Part shown: positions 36,135-46,614 of the stretch, piece by piece
Layout of the letters: every line of letters begins with the position of its first letter
How positions within the stretch are numbered: the first letter of the stretch is position 1
Assembly (NCBI RefSeq): GCF_000021485.1
Contig: NC_011761.1
Coordinates: 1,642,001 to 1,706,000 of the forward strand
From: Acidithiobacillus ferrooxidans ATCC 23270
GTDB lineage: Bacteria > Pseudomonadota > Gammaproteobacteria > Acidithiobacillales > Acidithiobacillaceae
Reading direction: 5' to 3'
DNA length: 64,000 bases
Made by a program: the position numbers and the translations under genes
Notes under the pieces: model-generated
What the model saw: the letters and a program-made list of their open reading frames with translations, nothing else
Told to the model about the DNA's origin: nothing
The model's database searches: none

Positions 36135-37911
36135 ACAGGCACCCCGCGTTCACCGCCTGAATGCAACGTTGGCCAATCAGATTGCCGCCGGTGAGGTGGT
36201 GGAACGTCCTGCCTCCATCCTGAAAGAGCTTCTGGAAAACAGCCTGGATGCCGAAGCCACGCGGATTACCATCCATCTGGAGGGTGGTGGGATGGATTTG
36301 CTCAGTGTGGAAGATGATGGTGTCGGCATCCTGGCCGAGGATCTGCCCCTCGCCCTGGAGCGCCATGCCACCAGTAAAGTGGCGACCTGGGAAGACCTCC
36401 AGGCGATCCAGACCATGGGTTTTCGCGGTGAGGCCTTGCCAGCGATCGCTTCCGTCTCGCGCCTGGAACTCCTCTCGCGGGCGCGCAGCCAGAATCAGGC
36501 GGTGCGGCTGCAGGTAACAGGGGGCACGGCTGCCGCTCCGGAGCCCGCAGCCAGGGCACCAGGAACCACGGTGCGTGTGGCTGATCTTTTTTTTAACGTG
36601 CCCGCACGGCGTAAGTTCCTGCGTAGTCCGGCCACCGAGTTGTCGCGCAATCAAAGGGTGTTGCGTCAGATTGCGCTAGCCAACTTCCCGGTGGCTTTTC
36701 AGCTCATCCAGAACGGCCGTTCTCTTGTGCAATTTCCTACGGCTACGGATGCAGAAAGTCGGGCAGCGCGAGTGGCCGCCATAATGGGGGAAGGCTTTCT
36801 GGCCAATGCACTGTATATCGAACAGGAGGATCAGGGCTTGTCTCTCAGCGGCTGGCTGGGCCTGCCCACCTACAACCGCGCTCGCGGAGATGAACAGTAT
36901 TTTTACGTGAACGGTCGTCCGGTGCGTGATCCGGTGGTTACCCATGCCCTGCGTGCGGCTTATAACGATGTGCTTTTTCAGGATCGTCACCCTCTCTATG
37001 CGCTTTACCTGAAGCTGCCGCCCGGGCGGGTAGATGTTAATGTACATCCCGCCAAGGCGGAGGTACGTTTTCGCGACGGCCGCGAGATACACGATTTTCT
37101 TTTTCATACTCTGCGACGGGTGATCGCGGAGCAGGGTGGGGCGCAACCCCGGGTTACCGTTCCGGTCCAGCCTTTCTCCCAGGGCCCGACCGCTACCAAA
37201 AGTCCTGCTTACGTCCCGACTCAGCGGTCGCTGAGCGCTGCTGTGCAGGAGAGTGCCGGGGCCTATTGGGAACATCTCGTGGCGCCGGTGATGACTTCCG
37301 TACCACCCCCTGATTTGCCAGCGGCGCCTACCCACGAACTGGCCCCGAACTACCCCCTCGGACAGGCCATCGGGCAGATTCACGCACGTTTCATCCTCGC
37401 CCAGAACAGCGAGGGGATGATTCTCATCGATCAGCACGCAGCTCATGAACGCATCCTCTACGAGAAGATGAAGAATATGTCTCAACAGAATGAGAAGCAG
37501 GTGTTTATTATTCCTGAATACGTGCATGTAACTGCGGCGCAAATGGCGCATTTCGGCAAACGACAACCCGATTTGCAAGCCGCCGGGCTGGACATCAGTG
37601 TCGCCGGTCCCGGTACCCTGGCCATTCATGCGGCCCCCAAAGCCATCGCGGCCGCCACCTATGGGCAGATTGTCGCTGATCTTCTTGCGGAAGAGCCTGC
37701 CTGGGCCGAGGGAGATGGTGACGCCGTCCTCGCCGACATGGCCTGCCGTGCCGCCATCAAGACAAACCATCGCCTCAGCCTCGAAGAGATGAACAGCCTG
37801 TTGCGCCAACTGGAGGCCACTCCGCGTTTCGGGCAGTGCAATCATGGGCGACCGACGGTAGTGTATTTTTCCTTGGCCGATCTCGACCGCCTCTTTCTCC
37901 GCGGGCGATGA
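36124..37911 (+). CDS. mutL: DNA mismatch repair protein MutL (with endonuclease motif)
   Basis: The 595-residue protein has an N-terminal GHKL ATPase: IAAGEVVERPASILKELLEN, VEDDGVGI, LERHATSK and TMGFRGEALPAIASVSRL. The C-terminal domain contains DQHAAHERILYE (residue 436 onward), matching the DQHA-x2-E-x4-E metal site of nicking MutL proteins, and CNHGRP near the end. It therefore probably incises DNA itself, as expected where MutH is absent. The linker is short. It overlaps tsaE upstream and miaA downstream. Confidence 0.94.
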   Translation: MGNEQAPRVHRLNATLANQIAAGEVVERPASILKELLENSLDAEATRITIHLEGGGMDLLSVEDDGVGILAEDLPLALERHATSKVATWEDLQAIQTMGFRGEALPAIASVSRLELLSRARSQNQAVRLQVTGGTAAAPEPAARAPGTTVRVADLFFNVPARRKFLRSPATELSRNQRVLRQIALANFPVAFQLIQNGRSLVQFPTATDAESRAARVAAIMGEGFLANALYIEQEDQGLSLSGWLGLPTYNRARGDEQYFYVNGRPVRDPVVTHALRAAYNDVLFQDRHPLYALYLKLPPGRVDVNVHPAKAEVRFRDGREIHDFLFHTLRRVIAEQGGAQPRVTVPVQPFSQGPTATKSPAYVPTQRSLSAAVQESAGAYWEHLVAPVMTSVPPPDLPAAPTHELAPNYPLGQAIGQIHARFILAQNSEGMILIDQHAAHERILYEKMKNMSQQNEKQVFIIPEYVHVTAAQMAHFGKRQPDLQAAGLDISVAGPGTLAIHAAPKAIAAATYGQIVADLLAEEPAWAEGDGDAVLADMACRAAIKTNHRLSLEEMNSLLRQLEATPRFGQCNHGRPTVVYFSLADLDRLFLRGR

Positions 37912-38855
37912 TTCCTGCTATTTTTCTGATGGGTCCGACGGCCAGCGGCAAGACCGAACTGGCCGTAAGACTTGCCGATGCGTTGCCCATAGACATTATC
38001 AGCGTCGATTCGTTGCTGGTATATCGTCATTTCGATATCGGCAGCGCCAAACCCAGCCTTGCCCTGCGCCAGCAATATCCCCACGCGCTGGTCGACATCC
38101 GGGAGCCCGACGAGCCCTATTCGGCGGGCCTGTTTCGGGAAGATGCCCTGCACTGTATTGCTCTGGCGCGGGAACGCGGCCGCATCCCGTTGCTGGTCGG
38201 CGGCACGGGCCTGTATTTTCGCGCGCTGGAGTGCGGTATTGATACCTTGCCCCCCGCCAATCCCGCCTTGCGCCAGAGTCTGATGGCGTTAGCAGAGACG
38301 GCGGGATGGCCCGCACTACACCAGCGCCTCGCGACCCTGGATCCGGAGGCCGCCGCGGGTATCGCCCCCCATGACCGGCAACGCATTCAACGCGCCCTGG
38401 AAATCATCCTCGGTTCGGGGCAGACGATCAGCGGGGCACGTCACTGGCAAGGTACATTCCCCGGTCCGCTCTACAAAATCATCCTGCGTCCGCCTAGAAG
38501 CTGGTTACATCAGCGTATCACGCAGCGCTTTGACGTCATGCTGAACGAGGGATTTCTGGACGAAATCGCCGACCTGAGCGCGCGTCACTACGCGCCCGAG
38601 TTACCCGCCATGCGCGCCGTGGGTTACCGCCAATACTTCACCTGGCATGACGGCCTCTGTAGCGCCGCAGAGGCTTACCAAGCCGCACTGGCGGCGACCC
38701 GCCAACTGGCCAAGCGTCAGGATACCTGGTTTAAGAGGGAATCAGCGCATTATTATCTTGATCCATCCCGCGACGACGCATCATCCCTGCTATTGCAGAT
38801 GGCCACCCGACCCCGGCAGGGCGAGGTGCATTCCATCGGATGGGACAACGGGTGA
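37908..38855 (+). CDS. miaA: tRNA dimethylallyltransferase
   Basis: MiaA adds the dimethylallyl group to A37 of tRNAs reading UNN codons. The 315-residue protein has the P-loop LMGPTASGKTELAV, the DSLLVYRHFDIGSAKPS region (DSxQVYRxxDIGTAKP in others), LLVGGTGLYFRAL and AVGYRQYF. The ATG overlaps the mutL stop as ATGA; a start at 37836 inside mutL is rejected. Elsewhere miaA is usually followed by hfq, but here it ends the mutL operon. Confidence 0.94.
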   Translation: MIPAIFLMGPTASGKTELAVRLADALPIDIISVDSLLVYRHFDIGSAKPSLALRQQYPHALVDIREPDEPYSAGLFREDALHCIALARERGRIPLLVGGTGLYFRALECGIDTLPPANPALRQSLMALAETAGWPALHQRLATLDPEAAAGIAPHDRQRIQRALEIILGSGQTISGARHWQGTFPGPLYKIILRPPRSWLHQRITQRFDVMLNEGFLDEIADLSARHYAPELPAMRAVGYRQYFTWHDGLCSAAEAYQAALAATRQLAKRQDTWFKRESAHYYLDPSRDDASSLLLQMATRPRQGEVHSIGWDNG

Positions 38856-38949
38856 TGGGCTGGAATGTCGAGGATGTCGACAAGCCTTTCGTCGCCCAGT
38901 TGCAGACTTAAAGTTGGCGCAGTCCAGACATCAACGCCGACGCGCCGGA

Positions 38950-38978
38950 TTGCCAGCGAATACGCAGAATGCTAGCCT
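38950..38978 (+). promoter_or_regulatory. Weak candidate promoter upstream of ndk
   Basis: In the 159-base gap between miaA and ndk, TTGCCA is followed after 17 bases by TAGCCT, with a TG one base before it (extended -10 type). The match is weak at the -10. Nothing else is evident in the gap. Confidence 0.3.
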
Positions 38979-39014
38979 ATGGCCACTCTGACTTTTACCC
39001 CCATTGAGGATCTT

Positions 39015-39440
39015 ATGGCTGTTGAGCGCACCCTTTCCATCATCAAACCCGATGCCGTTCAGAAAAATGCCATCGGTGCCATTCTTGGTCGCTTCGAGAA
39101 GGCGGGGCTGCGCATCGCAGCCGCCAAGATGTTGCACCTCAGTCGCGATGACGCGGGTGGGTTTTATGCGGTACACCAGGCCCGGCCTTTTTACGGCGAG
39201 TTGTGCGACTTCATGAGCAGCGGTCCGGTATTGGTCACGGTGCTGGAGGGTGAGGGTGCCATCGCCAAAAACCGTGATCTGATGGGCGCTACCAACCCCA
39301 AGGATGCCGCTGCAGGAACGATTCGTGCGGACTTTGCCGACAGTATTGATGCCAACGCCGTGCATGGTTCAGACAGTGCCGAGACTGCGGCATGGGAAAT
39401 CAGTTACTTTTTTGGTCAGCGGGAGATTTTTGCGCACTGA
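39015..39440 (+). CDS. ndk: Nucleoside diphosphate kinase
   Basis: Ndk equilibrates NTP pools by phosphohistidine transfer. The 141-residue protein begins [18 protein letters not shown] and holds the active-site His in [29 protein letters not shown] is also present. The ATG at 39015 has GAGGA 5 bases upstream and gives the standard length; an ATG 12 codons earlier is not used. rlmN starts directly at the next base. Confidence 0.96.
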
Positions 39441-40532
39441 ATGATGGGCGATTTTTTGGTGGTTGCTCCGGCCGAAAGGCCACACCTGCTGGGACTGGGT
39501 CGCCAGTCCCTCGCTAAGTTATTGCGTACCTGGGGAGAGTCCCCCTTTCGTGCCAACCAGATTTTGCAATGGCTGCATACCCGTCAGGTAACGGATTTCG
39601 CGGCCATGACCGACATCAGTAAAACCCTTCGCGCTCGCCTCGCCGCAGAAACCCGCATCGACATGCCGGAAATTATCGCCGATCAGACAGCGGCGGACTG
39701 CACTCGCAAATGGCTGCTCCGGTTGCCCGATGGCAATGCCATAGAAACGGTTTTCATTCCTGGAGAAGATCGTGGTACGCTGTGCATCTCTTCGCAGGTA
39801 GGCTGTTCTCTGGCCTGCAGTTTTTGTGCTACTGGTGCGCAGGGGCTCAGCCGCAACCTCGAAACCCATGAAATTATCGCACAGGTGCGGGTGGCACGCG
39901 ATTTTTTAGGCCTGGATGCGATCACCAATATCGTTTTCATGGGCATGGGCGAACCGATGCTCAATTTGCGCGAGGTATTGCCGGCGCTGGATTTGTTGCG
40001 CGACGATTATGCCTACGGCTTTGGCGCGCGGCGCATTACCGTCAGCACCGCAGGTGTGGTGCCTGGTATGGATCGACTGGGTGCCGAAAGCCCGGTCAAT
40101 CTCGCGATCAGCTTGCACGCCAGCCGTGATGAAATCCGCGACATTCTCGTGCCGGTAAACCGCCACTACCCGCTGGCGGAGCTGCTCGCCGCCTGCCGCC
40201 GCTATCCTTTGCCGCCCCGGCGCCGCATCACCTTCGAATATGTGATGCTGGAAGGAGTCAATGACGCCGACTCCCATGCGCGGGAACTCCTCCGCCTGTT
40301 ACGAGACATCCCGGCCATGGTGAATTTGATTCCCTTCAATCCCTTTCCCGGCTCAGATTATAAACGGTCGCCACAGGTGCGCATCGATGCTTTTCGCGAT
40401 ATCATCCTGCGCGGTAACGTAATGACGGTTACGCGCCGGCCACGTGGTGACGACATCGCCGCCGCCTGTGGTCAGTTGGCCGGACAGGTACGCGCGGGTC
40501 GTCGCAGTATTCCCTTGGCAGTGCATTCATGA
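39441..40532 (+). CDS. rlmN: Dual-specificity 23S rRNA/tRNA adenine-C2 methyltransferase
   Basis: RlmN methylates A2503 of 23S rRNA and A37 of some tRNAs. The 363-residue radical-SAM enzyme has the cluster motif CSLACSFC, the GMGEPMLN motif and [12 protein letters not shown]. The C-terminal [16 protein letters not shown] holds the Cys that takes part in methyl transfer. The conserved FxHxR-like N-terminal helix domain is present. It precedes pilF with a 4-base overlap, as in Pseudomonas. Confidence 0.95.
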   Translation: MMGDFLVVAPAERPHLLGLGRQSLAKLLRTWGESPFRANQILQWLHTRQVTDFAAMTDISKTLRARLAAETRIDMPEIIADQTAADCTRKWLLRLPDGNAIETVFIPGEDRGTLCISSQVGCSLACSFCATGAQGLSRNLETHEIIAQVRVARDFLGLDAITNIVFMGMGEPMLNLREVLPALDLLRDDYAYGFGARRITVSTAGVVPGMDRLGAESPVNLAISLHASRDEIRDILVPVNRHYPLAELLAACRRYPLPPRRRITFEYVMLEGVNDADSHARELLRLLRDIPAMVNLIPFNPFPGSDYKRSPQVRIDAFRDIILRGNVMTVTRRPRGDDIAAACGQLAGQVRAGRRSIPLAVHS

Positions 40533-41374
40533 AAAGACTTCTGGGACTAGGGGCTGGTGTACTTTTGCTGAGTGGCTGTGGGCTTTTCGGTGGCAAAGGA
40601 GCAGGATTGACGCCCGATCAGCAAATGGCTGCGTATATTGCCCATGAACACAAGGCCAACGCTTCTGCTTCTGGCTTCAGGCCGACATCCGCCAACAGCG
40701 ATAAAGCCAAAGCCGGTATCTACACGTCTCTCGGGACCGCTTATTTGCAGGATGGCCATCCTCGACAGGCGATCCGGGAACTGCAATTGGCGATTGCCGC
40801 TAACAGCCGTTATGCCGATGCGTACAATGTCATGGGTCTGGCCTACGAACAGTTGCAGCAGCGTGATCTGGCCCGCAACGCCTTTCGCCGGGCGCTCTCC
40901 TTAGATGCAAAAAACCCAGAATACCTCAATAATTACGGCGCATTCCTCATCAACTCCCGTAACTATGGCGAGGCGGTTATCGAGCTGAAACGGGCCACGT
41001 CCGATCCGCTATACAGCACGCCGCAGTTCGCGTGGACCAATCTCGCACAGGCCTACGCAGGACTCAAGGACTTGTCGGCGGCACGCGATGCCCTGGACCG
41101 GGCACTTTATCTGGTACCGAACTATCCGCCAGCCCTGCTGATGCTTGCCGAACTGGATTACAATGACGGCAAAGCAGATGCCGCTTTCGCCCATTTGCAG
41201 GTGGTTCTGGCGCAGGAGCCGGATAACGCTGACGCGCTCTTGCTGGCGGGGCGGATTGCCGCCCTGCAGGGGCGGACAACACAGGCACAGTCCCTTTGGC
41301 AGCGCTGTGTGACTGCTTCACCTTATTCCGCAGCAGGCAAGCAGGCGCAGCGACTGCTGCTGCGAAACGGTTGA
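40529..41374 (+). CDS. pilF: Type IV pilus biogenesis/stability lipoprotein PilF (PilW)
   Basis: This 281-residue outer-membrane lipoprotein has a lipobox LLLSGC (Cys17). Its tetratricopeptide repeats span about residues 65-245 ([60 protein letters not shown]). In Pseudomonas and Neisseria the protein pilots the PilQ secretin. The ATGA overlap with rlmN and the following rodZ-ispG-hisS order are conserved. Confidence 0.92.
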   Translation: MKRLLGLGAGVLLLSGCGLFGGKGAGLTPDQQMAAYIAHEHKANASASGFRPTSANSDKAKAGIYTSLGTAYLQDGHPRQAIRELQLAIAANSRYADAYNVMGLAYEQLQQRDLARNAFRRALSLDAKNPEYLNNYGAFLINSRNYGEAVIELKRATSDPLYSTPQFAWTNLAQAYAGLKDLSAARDALDRALYLVPNYPPALLMLAELDYNDGKADAAFAHLQVVLAQEPDNADALLLAGRIAALQGRTTQAQSLWQRCVTASPYSAAGKQAQRLLLRNG

Positions 41375-41385
41375 GACGGTAGGCC

Positions 41386-42366
41386 ATGGATATGACAACG
41401 GAAAACGAAATTTCTCAGGACTTGCGGGCGGCAAGGGAGGCACATGGCTGGAGTCTTCGCCAAGTCGCAGAGCGGTTGCATATCACCGAAGCTCAGGTAA
41501 AGGGTCTGGAAGACGGTGATTATACTGCTCTGCCTGGAGCCGCTTTCGCGCGTGGTTTCCTGAAGAATTACGCGCGGCTGCTGGGCCTGGATCCCGAACC
41601 GCTGCTGAAGACGTATGATGCCTCCAATGAAGGATCGGGGTTGCACCCGTCGGAAACGGTGTTGCCCGCCAGCGAAGGGCCGCTGTTGGATTACAGCCGA
41701 CGCGTACTGATTTTTTCCGTATTGATCGTGATCAGCGTTATTGCGGTCGCATGGTGGGTCTGGAGTCATCAGCAGCTGCAGGGCCTGCCTGTCACGGCGG
41801 TTTCGCCTATGGTGGCCAAACATCCGGCGGCTTCCGCTAAGGTAGTCACCATAGCGCCCAGCGTGTCAGCCGCTGCCTCGGTGCCAGCAATCGGGAACCC
41901 GCCAGCGGCACCCGGCCTGCCCGTCGCGCCGGTCCCGGCAACCCGGTCTGCAGCCGTCGCGACGGGTCCTGGGCTGACGTTTCAGTTCAGCGCCGACTGC
42001 TGGGTGCAGGTCAAAGACTCCACAGGAAAAACTCTGCTTGCAGTTTTGGGACATCGCGGCGATGTCCTACGCGTCGATTCCGGTACACCGCCATATAATG
42101 TTCTGGTAGGCAAGGCCAGCGCCATCACCATCAGTTATGATGACAAGTCTGTGCCTTTGCCCGCCAACGCCTTGGGCGTGGCCAGACTGCAGATCGGCGC
42201 CACGCCGATCGTCGCTGGTGTTCCCCCCCACAGTGTCACCCACGTGGTAACCGCCGCTCATGGCCAGGTACCCCCCCCTGCGCTACCGGTAGCCAGCATG
42301 ACTTCACCACCTGTTGCGGTATCTGGTACCGCAGCCGTTTCCAGCGAGGCTTTCCATGCACCATGA
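41386..42366 (+). CDS. rodZ: RodZ-like cytoskeletal HTH membrane protein
   Basis: RodZ links MreB to the membrane and shapes the cell. The 326-residue protein has an N-terminal HTH ([20 protein letters not shown], residues 13-32; whole domain about 10-75) and a transmembrane helix at about 106-126. A Pro/Ala/Val-rich linker leads to a C-terminal DUF4115 domain (about 190-270, [20 protein letters not shown]). A further Pro-rich tail ends the protein. It precedes ispG with an 11-base overlap. Confidence 0.9.
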
Positions 42367-43456
42367 ATCTCCCATTCGGCGTCGTAAGACCCGGCAAATT
42401 CACGTTGGCAAGGTAGCGATCGGCGGCGATGCACCGATCAGCGTGCAAAGCATGACCAACACCGAGACCCGCGATATCGCGGCCACCGTCGCGCAAATCC
42501 GGCGCCTGGAGGCGGTAGGTGCCGACATCGTCCGGATCTCCGTACCCAGCATGGATGCTGCGGAGGCATTCAAGACGATCCGCGCTCAGGTGGAAACCCC
42601 ACTAGTCGCCGACATCCACTTCGATCACCGCATCGCTTTGCAGGTGATGGAAGATGGTGTCGATGGCCTGCGTATCAATCCCGGAAATATCGGCTCTCTG
42701 GACAAAACACGGCTGGTGGTGGAAATGGCCAAGGACAAGGGGATCCCCATCCGTATCGGCGTCAACGCAGGGTCGCTGGAGAAGGATATCCAGGAGAAAT
42801 ATGGGGAGCCGACGCCGGAGGCACTGGTGGAGTCTGCCTTGCGTCATGTGAGCATTCTGGACGAGTTGAACTTTCATGATGTGAAGATCAGTGTCAAGGC
42901 CTCCGACATTTTTCTCGCTGTGAGCGCTTACCGCCTGCTCTCGGAAAAGGTGGATTACCCGCTGCATCTCGGTATCACCGAAGCCGGCGGCCTGCGCTCC
43001 GGCACTGTCAAATCCGCTATCGGGCTCGGCCTGCTCCTGCGGGATGGGATCGGCGATACCATCCGGGTTTCGCTCGCAGCGGATCCCGTCGAGGAGATTC
43101 GTGTCGGCTTCGATATCCTGAAAAGTCTGCACCTGCGTCAGAAGGGGATCAATCTGATCGCCTGCCCGTCCTGCTCTCGTCAGGAGTTTGATGTCATCAC
43201 CACCATCAATGCCCTGGAAGCGCGTCTGGAAGACATCCTCGAGCCCATGGACGTTTCGGTGATCGGCTGCGTGGTGAACGGCATCGGCGAGGCAAAGGAG
43301 GCCGATATCGGTCTGGCGGGCGGTGACAAGCGCAGCATTCTCTACTACCGCGGCAAACAGGTCGACCGGGTGGAGAACAACGATATTGTCGACGTGCTCG
43401 AAAAGCGGATTCGTGCGGAAATCGCTGAACGGCAGGCGACGCGCCATGAGGGTTGA
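42356..43456 (+). CDS. ispG: 4-hydroxy-3-methylbut-2-en-1-yl diphosphate synthase (GcpE)
   Basis: IspG is the [4Fe-4S] enzyme of the MEP isoprenoid pathway. From ATG 42356 it is 366 residues, with [31 protein letters not shown] and [20 protein letters not shown]. Cluster cysteines are in [11 protein letters not shown] and the later [23 protein letters not shown] lies 6 bases before the chosen ATG; a start 14 codons earlier lies deeper in rodZ and is not preferred. Confidence 0.95.
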
Positions 43457-43491
43457 GCACGACCTCCCGGTGTTGCAAGAAGGGAGCGGGC

Positions 43492-44811
43492 ATGGCGGGT
43501 AAAGAGTTGCAGGCGGTACGTGGTATGAATGACATTTTCCCGGAGGAGAGCGCGGGGTGGCAGGCGTTGGAAGGTGACCTGCGGATGTTGCTGGCGCTCT
43601 ACGACTACGGTGAAGTGCGTCTGCCTCTTGTGGAATCGACGGAACTCTTTGCCCGTGCCATTGGCGATGCCACCGATATCGTCCAGAAGGAGATGTACAC
43701 TTTCGCCGATCGCAATGGAGACAGCCTTACCCTGCGGCCGGAGGGCACAGCGGGATGCGTGCGTGCGGCTATTCAGGCCCGGAGCATACGGGGCCAGACC
43801 CCGCGTTATTATTACATGGGGCCGATGTTTCGGCACGAGCGTCCGCAAAAGGGCCGCTACCGACAGTTTCACCAACTGGGTGTGGAGGTTTTCGGGCTGC
43901 CTGCGGCGGGCACTGATGCCGAGGTTATCGTCCTGTCAGCGCGGATTCTACGGACGGCTGGGGTTACCGCTTCGCTGCAGATCAACTCACTGGGGAGCCC
44001 GGCGGCGCGTATCCGCTATCGAACCCTGCTGCTGGACTATCTGCGCCCACGGCGTGGGGAGCTCTGTGCCGACTGTCGGGAACGGATGGAGCGCAACCCG
44101 CTGCGCGTACTCGATTGCAAGGTGCCTGCCTGTCAGGAGATCGCCCGCATGGCTCCGCATTTGGTGGATCATCTGGACGAAGACTCCGCCGCTCATTTCG
44201 CCAGTCTGCAATCGTTGCTGACCGCGCTCGATATCCCGTATCTGGTCAATCACAGCCTTGTACGCGGCCTGGATTATTACAACCGTACGGTTTTTGAATG
44301 GGTGACGGACGCGCTTGGTGCCCAGGGCACGGTGCTGGCGGGTGGTCGTTATGACGGCTTGGTCGCACAGTTGGGTGGCGCTGATACGCCGGCGATCGGC
44401 TTTGCCGTGGGCCTTGAAAGACTACTGGCGTTGCAGGCGCTGCAGGGGAGGGGGATAGAGGCGCCCCATCCTTTACTGTTTATCGGCGCACTGGATGATA
44501 TTGCGGTGGCCCGTGCGTGGCGGATCGCCGAACGGCTGCGGGATGCAGGTATTTCCGTGGTAACCGGGGGCCCCGCTACCTTCAAGAACGTCATGAAGCA
44601 GGCGGAACGTTCTCGCGCCAGATTCCAGGCCCTGATTGGCGCAGAGCAAATCGCCGGTGAGCCGCTGATCCTCAAGGAACAGGCCGGAGAAGGCCGCTGG
44701 CAGGGAGATCCCGAGGCGTTGTACGAGGGTTTGCGCAGCCTTGGCGTTGATTTCCCGCAGCATGCACCCCATACTGTCCCCAATTTTGCCACAGCCAGAA
44801 CCTCATCGTGA
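43492..44811 (+). CDS. hisS: Histidyl-tRNA synthetase
   Basis: HisRS charges tRNA-His. The 439-residue class II enzyme has QAVRGMNDIFPEES, motif 2 FRHERPQKGRYRQFHQLG, the HisA motif LVRGLDYYNRTVFEW and motif 3 AIGFAVGLERLL. A C-terminal anticodon-binding domain (about 335-430) is present, unlike in HisZ. The ATG at 43492 is preceded by AAGGGAG; 13 extra codons upstream have no SD. It is coupled to yfgM by GTGA. Confidence 0.96.
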   Translation: MAGKELQAVRGMNDIFPEESAGWQALEGDLRMLLALYDYGEVRLPLVESTELFARAIGDATDIVQKEMYTFADRNGDSLTLRPEGTAGCVRAAIQARSIRGQTPRYYYMGPMFRHERPQKGRYRQFHQLGVEVFGLPAAGTDAEVIVLSARILRTAGVTASLQINSLGSPAARIRYRTLLLDYLRPRRGELCADCRERMERNPLRVLDCKVPACQEIARMAPHLVDHLDEDSAAHFASLQSLLTALDIPYLVNHSLVRGLDYYNRTVFEWVTDALGAQGTVLAGGRYDGLVAQLGGADTPAIGFAVGLERLLALQALQGRGIEAPHPLLFIGALDDIAVARAWRIAERLRDAGISVVTGGPATFKNVMKQAERSRARFQALIGAEQIAGEPLILKEQAGEGRWQGDPEALYEGLRSLGVDFPQHAPHTVPNFATARTSS

Positions 44812-45419
44812 CCGGTCCAGAACTCTCCGAATTCCTTTATCGCCATCGAGTTTCCGTTATCGCGGGCATCATCATTGTCCTGCTCGCGGCAATGGGCTTT
44901 TTCGGCTACGAAAAATACCAGCGCCATCAGGTGGAGCGTGCTGCCGTACTGTATAACGAACTGGTGGATACCCTCGTCGCGGGGCAGACCAGTACGGCAC
45001 GTGCCAGCGCGGATACGCTGGTGCATCAATATGGACACACACCCTACGCCATTTTCGCCCGTTTTTTTCTGGCCCGCATGGACAGCGAAAGCAACCAGAT
45101 CCCGGCGGCGGAAGCGGAGCTCAACAGTGTCATCCAGGCCAAGAATGCGCCGAGGGGGCTGAAGAGCATCGCAACCCTCAGCCTGGCCCGGCTTTACCTG
45201 GACCAAAAGCAGGCGCAGAAGGCTCTGGATATGCTGAAAGCGCCGGATGCGGCCTTCGCCACCCTGCAGAACGAAATTCAGGGAGATGCCTATGTGGCAC
45301 TTCATCAGGACGGCAAAGCCATGCGGGCTTACCAGGCAGCCATCGCCGCCCTTCCGGCCGCCGATCCTTACCGCAGCTACCTGCAGATGAAGATGGCCAA
45401 TATCGGAGTGGCACCATGA
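44808..45419 (+). CDS. yfgM: YfgM-family tetratricopeptide membrane protein
   Basis: The 203-residue protein has a short cytosolic N-terminus, one transmembrane helix (about residues 16-36) and a periplasmic TPR-like domain (YAIFARFFLARMDSESNQIP, SLARLYLDQKQAQKALDMLK). YfgM in E. coli interacts with SecYEG and periplasmic chaperones such as PpiD. The GTG start overlaps the hisS stop. hisS-yfgM-bamB-der is a conserved string. Confidence 0.92.
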   Translation: MTGPELSEFLYRHRVSVIAGIIIVLLAAMGFFGYEKYQRHQVERAAVLYNELVDTLVAGQTSTARASADTLVHQYGHTPYAIFARFFLARMDSESNQIPAAEAELNSVIQAKNAPRGLKSIATLSLARLYLDQKQAQKALDMLKAPDAAFATLQNEIQGDAYVALHQDGKAMRAYQAAIAALPAADPYRSYLQMKMANIGVAP

Positions 45420-46603
45420 ACCCGCGACATTTCTCCCGCGCTCTCGGGCGCATGGTAGCGCTGGGTGCGGTGGCCACTCTGCTGAATGGTTGTGGTATCC
45501 TGTCCTGGTTTCATTCCACTCCTTCCCCCAAGACTCCGCCGCCCCTCGCCAAAGGGATGGATAAAGTATCCTTCTCCACCGAATGGCAGGCCCGTCTCTA
45601 TGGTATCTGGCAGGTCAATCCCTATCAGGGCACGTTGATTGCCCATGGCAAAGGGCAGATTGTGGTCGCTGACGCATCCGGGCGTCTGGTCAGCTTGACT
45701 GACGGTGGTCACCAGATGTGGACGCGCAGCCTGGATGGCCGGACGGCGCGCGGTCCGACACTGGCAAACGGCGTGGTTTATACCGGTACAGACACTGGAA
45801 AAGTCTATGCGTTTACTGCAAAGGACGGCCATCCGCTCTGGGCCATACAGTTGAGTTCTGAAGTGCTTACTCCGGTAGTGGCGGCGGGTGACCATCTTCT
45901 GGTGCAGACGGTGGATGGGCATCTCTGGGCTCTCGACCCGAATAATGGCAAGGTGCAATGGACATTCTCCATGAATCAGCCGACCCTCATCCTGCGTGCG
46001 GTGGCTACGCCAACGGTGCATGACGGAGTGGTGTATGCCGGTTTTGCGGACGGAACGGTGGTGGCTCTTAGCCTGGGGTCCGGTGCAGAGCTCTGGCGGG
46101 CGCAGGTCGCCTTACCCCACGGCAGCAATGCATTGGCGCGTATGGTGGATGTGGCCGCAAGCCCGGTGGTTGCGGGAGGGCAGGTCATTACTGCAGCCTA
46201 TCAGGGGAATCTGGCTGCTTACGCGTTGCAGGGCGGCACCCAGAACTGGAGTATACCGATGTCCGTCTATCAGACGCCGGTGCTGGAGGACGGCCATCTG
46301 CTCGTCGCGGATGCCGATGGGCGGATATCCTCCGTAGACCCAGCTTCCGGCAACGTGCTCTGGCGCAATGATCGTCTTAGCGGGCATTATTTGACCGGGT
46401 TTGGCCTCTGTGGCGGGAGCCTGCTGACCACGGACAATGCGGGTTATCTCTATGTCATCGATCCACAGACTGGGCACCGCATAGGTCAGACGCGGCTGTC
46501 CGATAGCGGTATTCAAAGTACGCCCGTTTGTCTGGGAAGTGGCCAGATCCTAGCCCTCAGTGATGCGGGCACCTTGTATCGAATCCACCTGGCAAAGCGC
46601 TAA
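45416..46603 (+). CDS. bamB: Outer membrane assembly lipoprotein BamB
   Basis: BamB is a beta-propeller lipoprotein of the BAM complex. The 395-residue protein has a lipobox LLNGC (Cys26) and PQQ-like blades through its length (VYTGTDTGKVYAFTAKDG, LWALDPNNGKVQWTF, VYAGFADGTVVALSLGSG, LYVIDPQTGHRIGQTRL). The start overlaps yfgM by 4 bases. Confidence 0.94.
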   Translation: MNPRHFSRALGRMVALGAVATLLNGCGILSWFHSTPSPKTPPPLAKGMDKVSFSTEWQARLYGIWQVNPYQGTLIAHGKGQIVVADASGRLVSLTDGGHQMWTRSLDGRTARGPTLANGVVYTGTDTGKVYAFTAKDGHPLWAIQLSSEVLTPVVAAGDHLLVQTVDGHLWALDPNNGKVQWTFSMNQPTLILRAVATPTVHDGVVYAGFADGTVVALSLGSGAELWRAQVALPHGSNALARMVDVAASPVVAGGQVITAAYQGNLAAYALQGGTQNWSIPMSVYQTPVLEDGHLLVADADGRISSVDPASGNVLWRNDRLSGHYLTGFGLCGGSLLTTDNAGYLYVIDPQTGHRIGQTRLSDSGIQSTPVCLGSGQILALSDAGTLYRIHLAKR

Positions 46604-46614
46604 GGCTCTATTTC

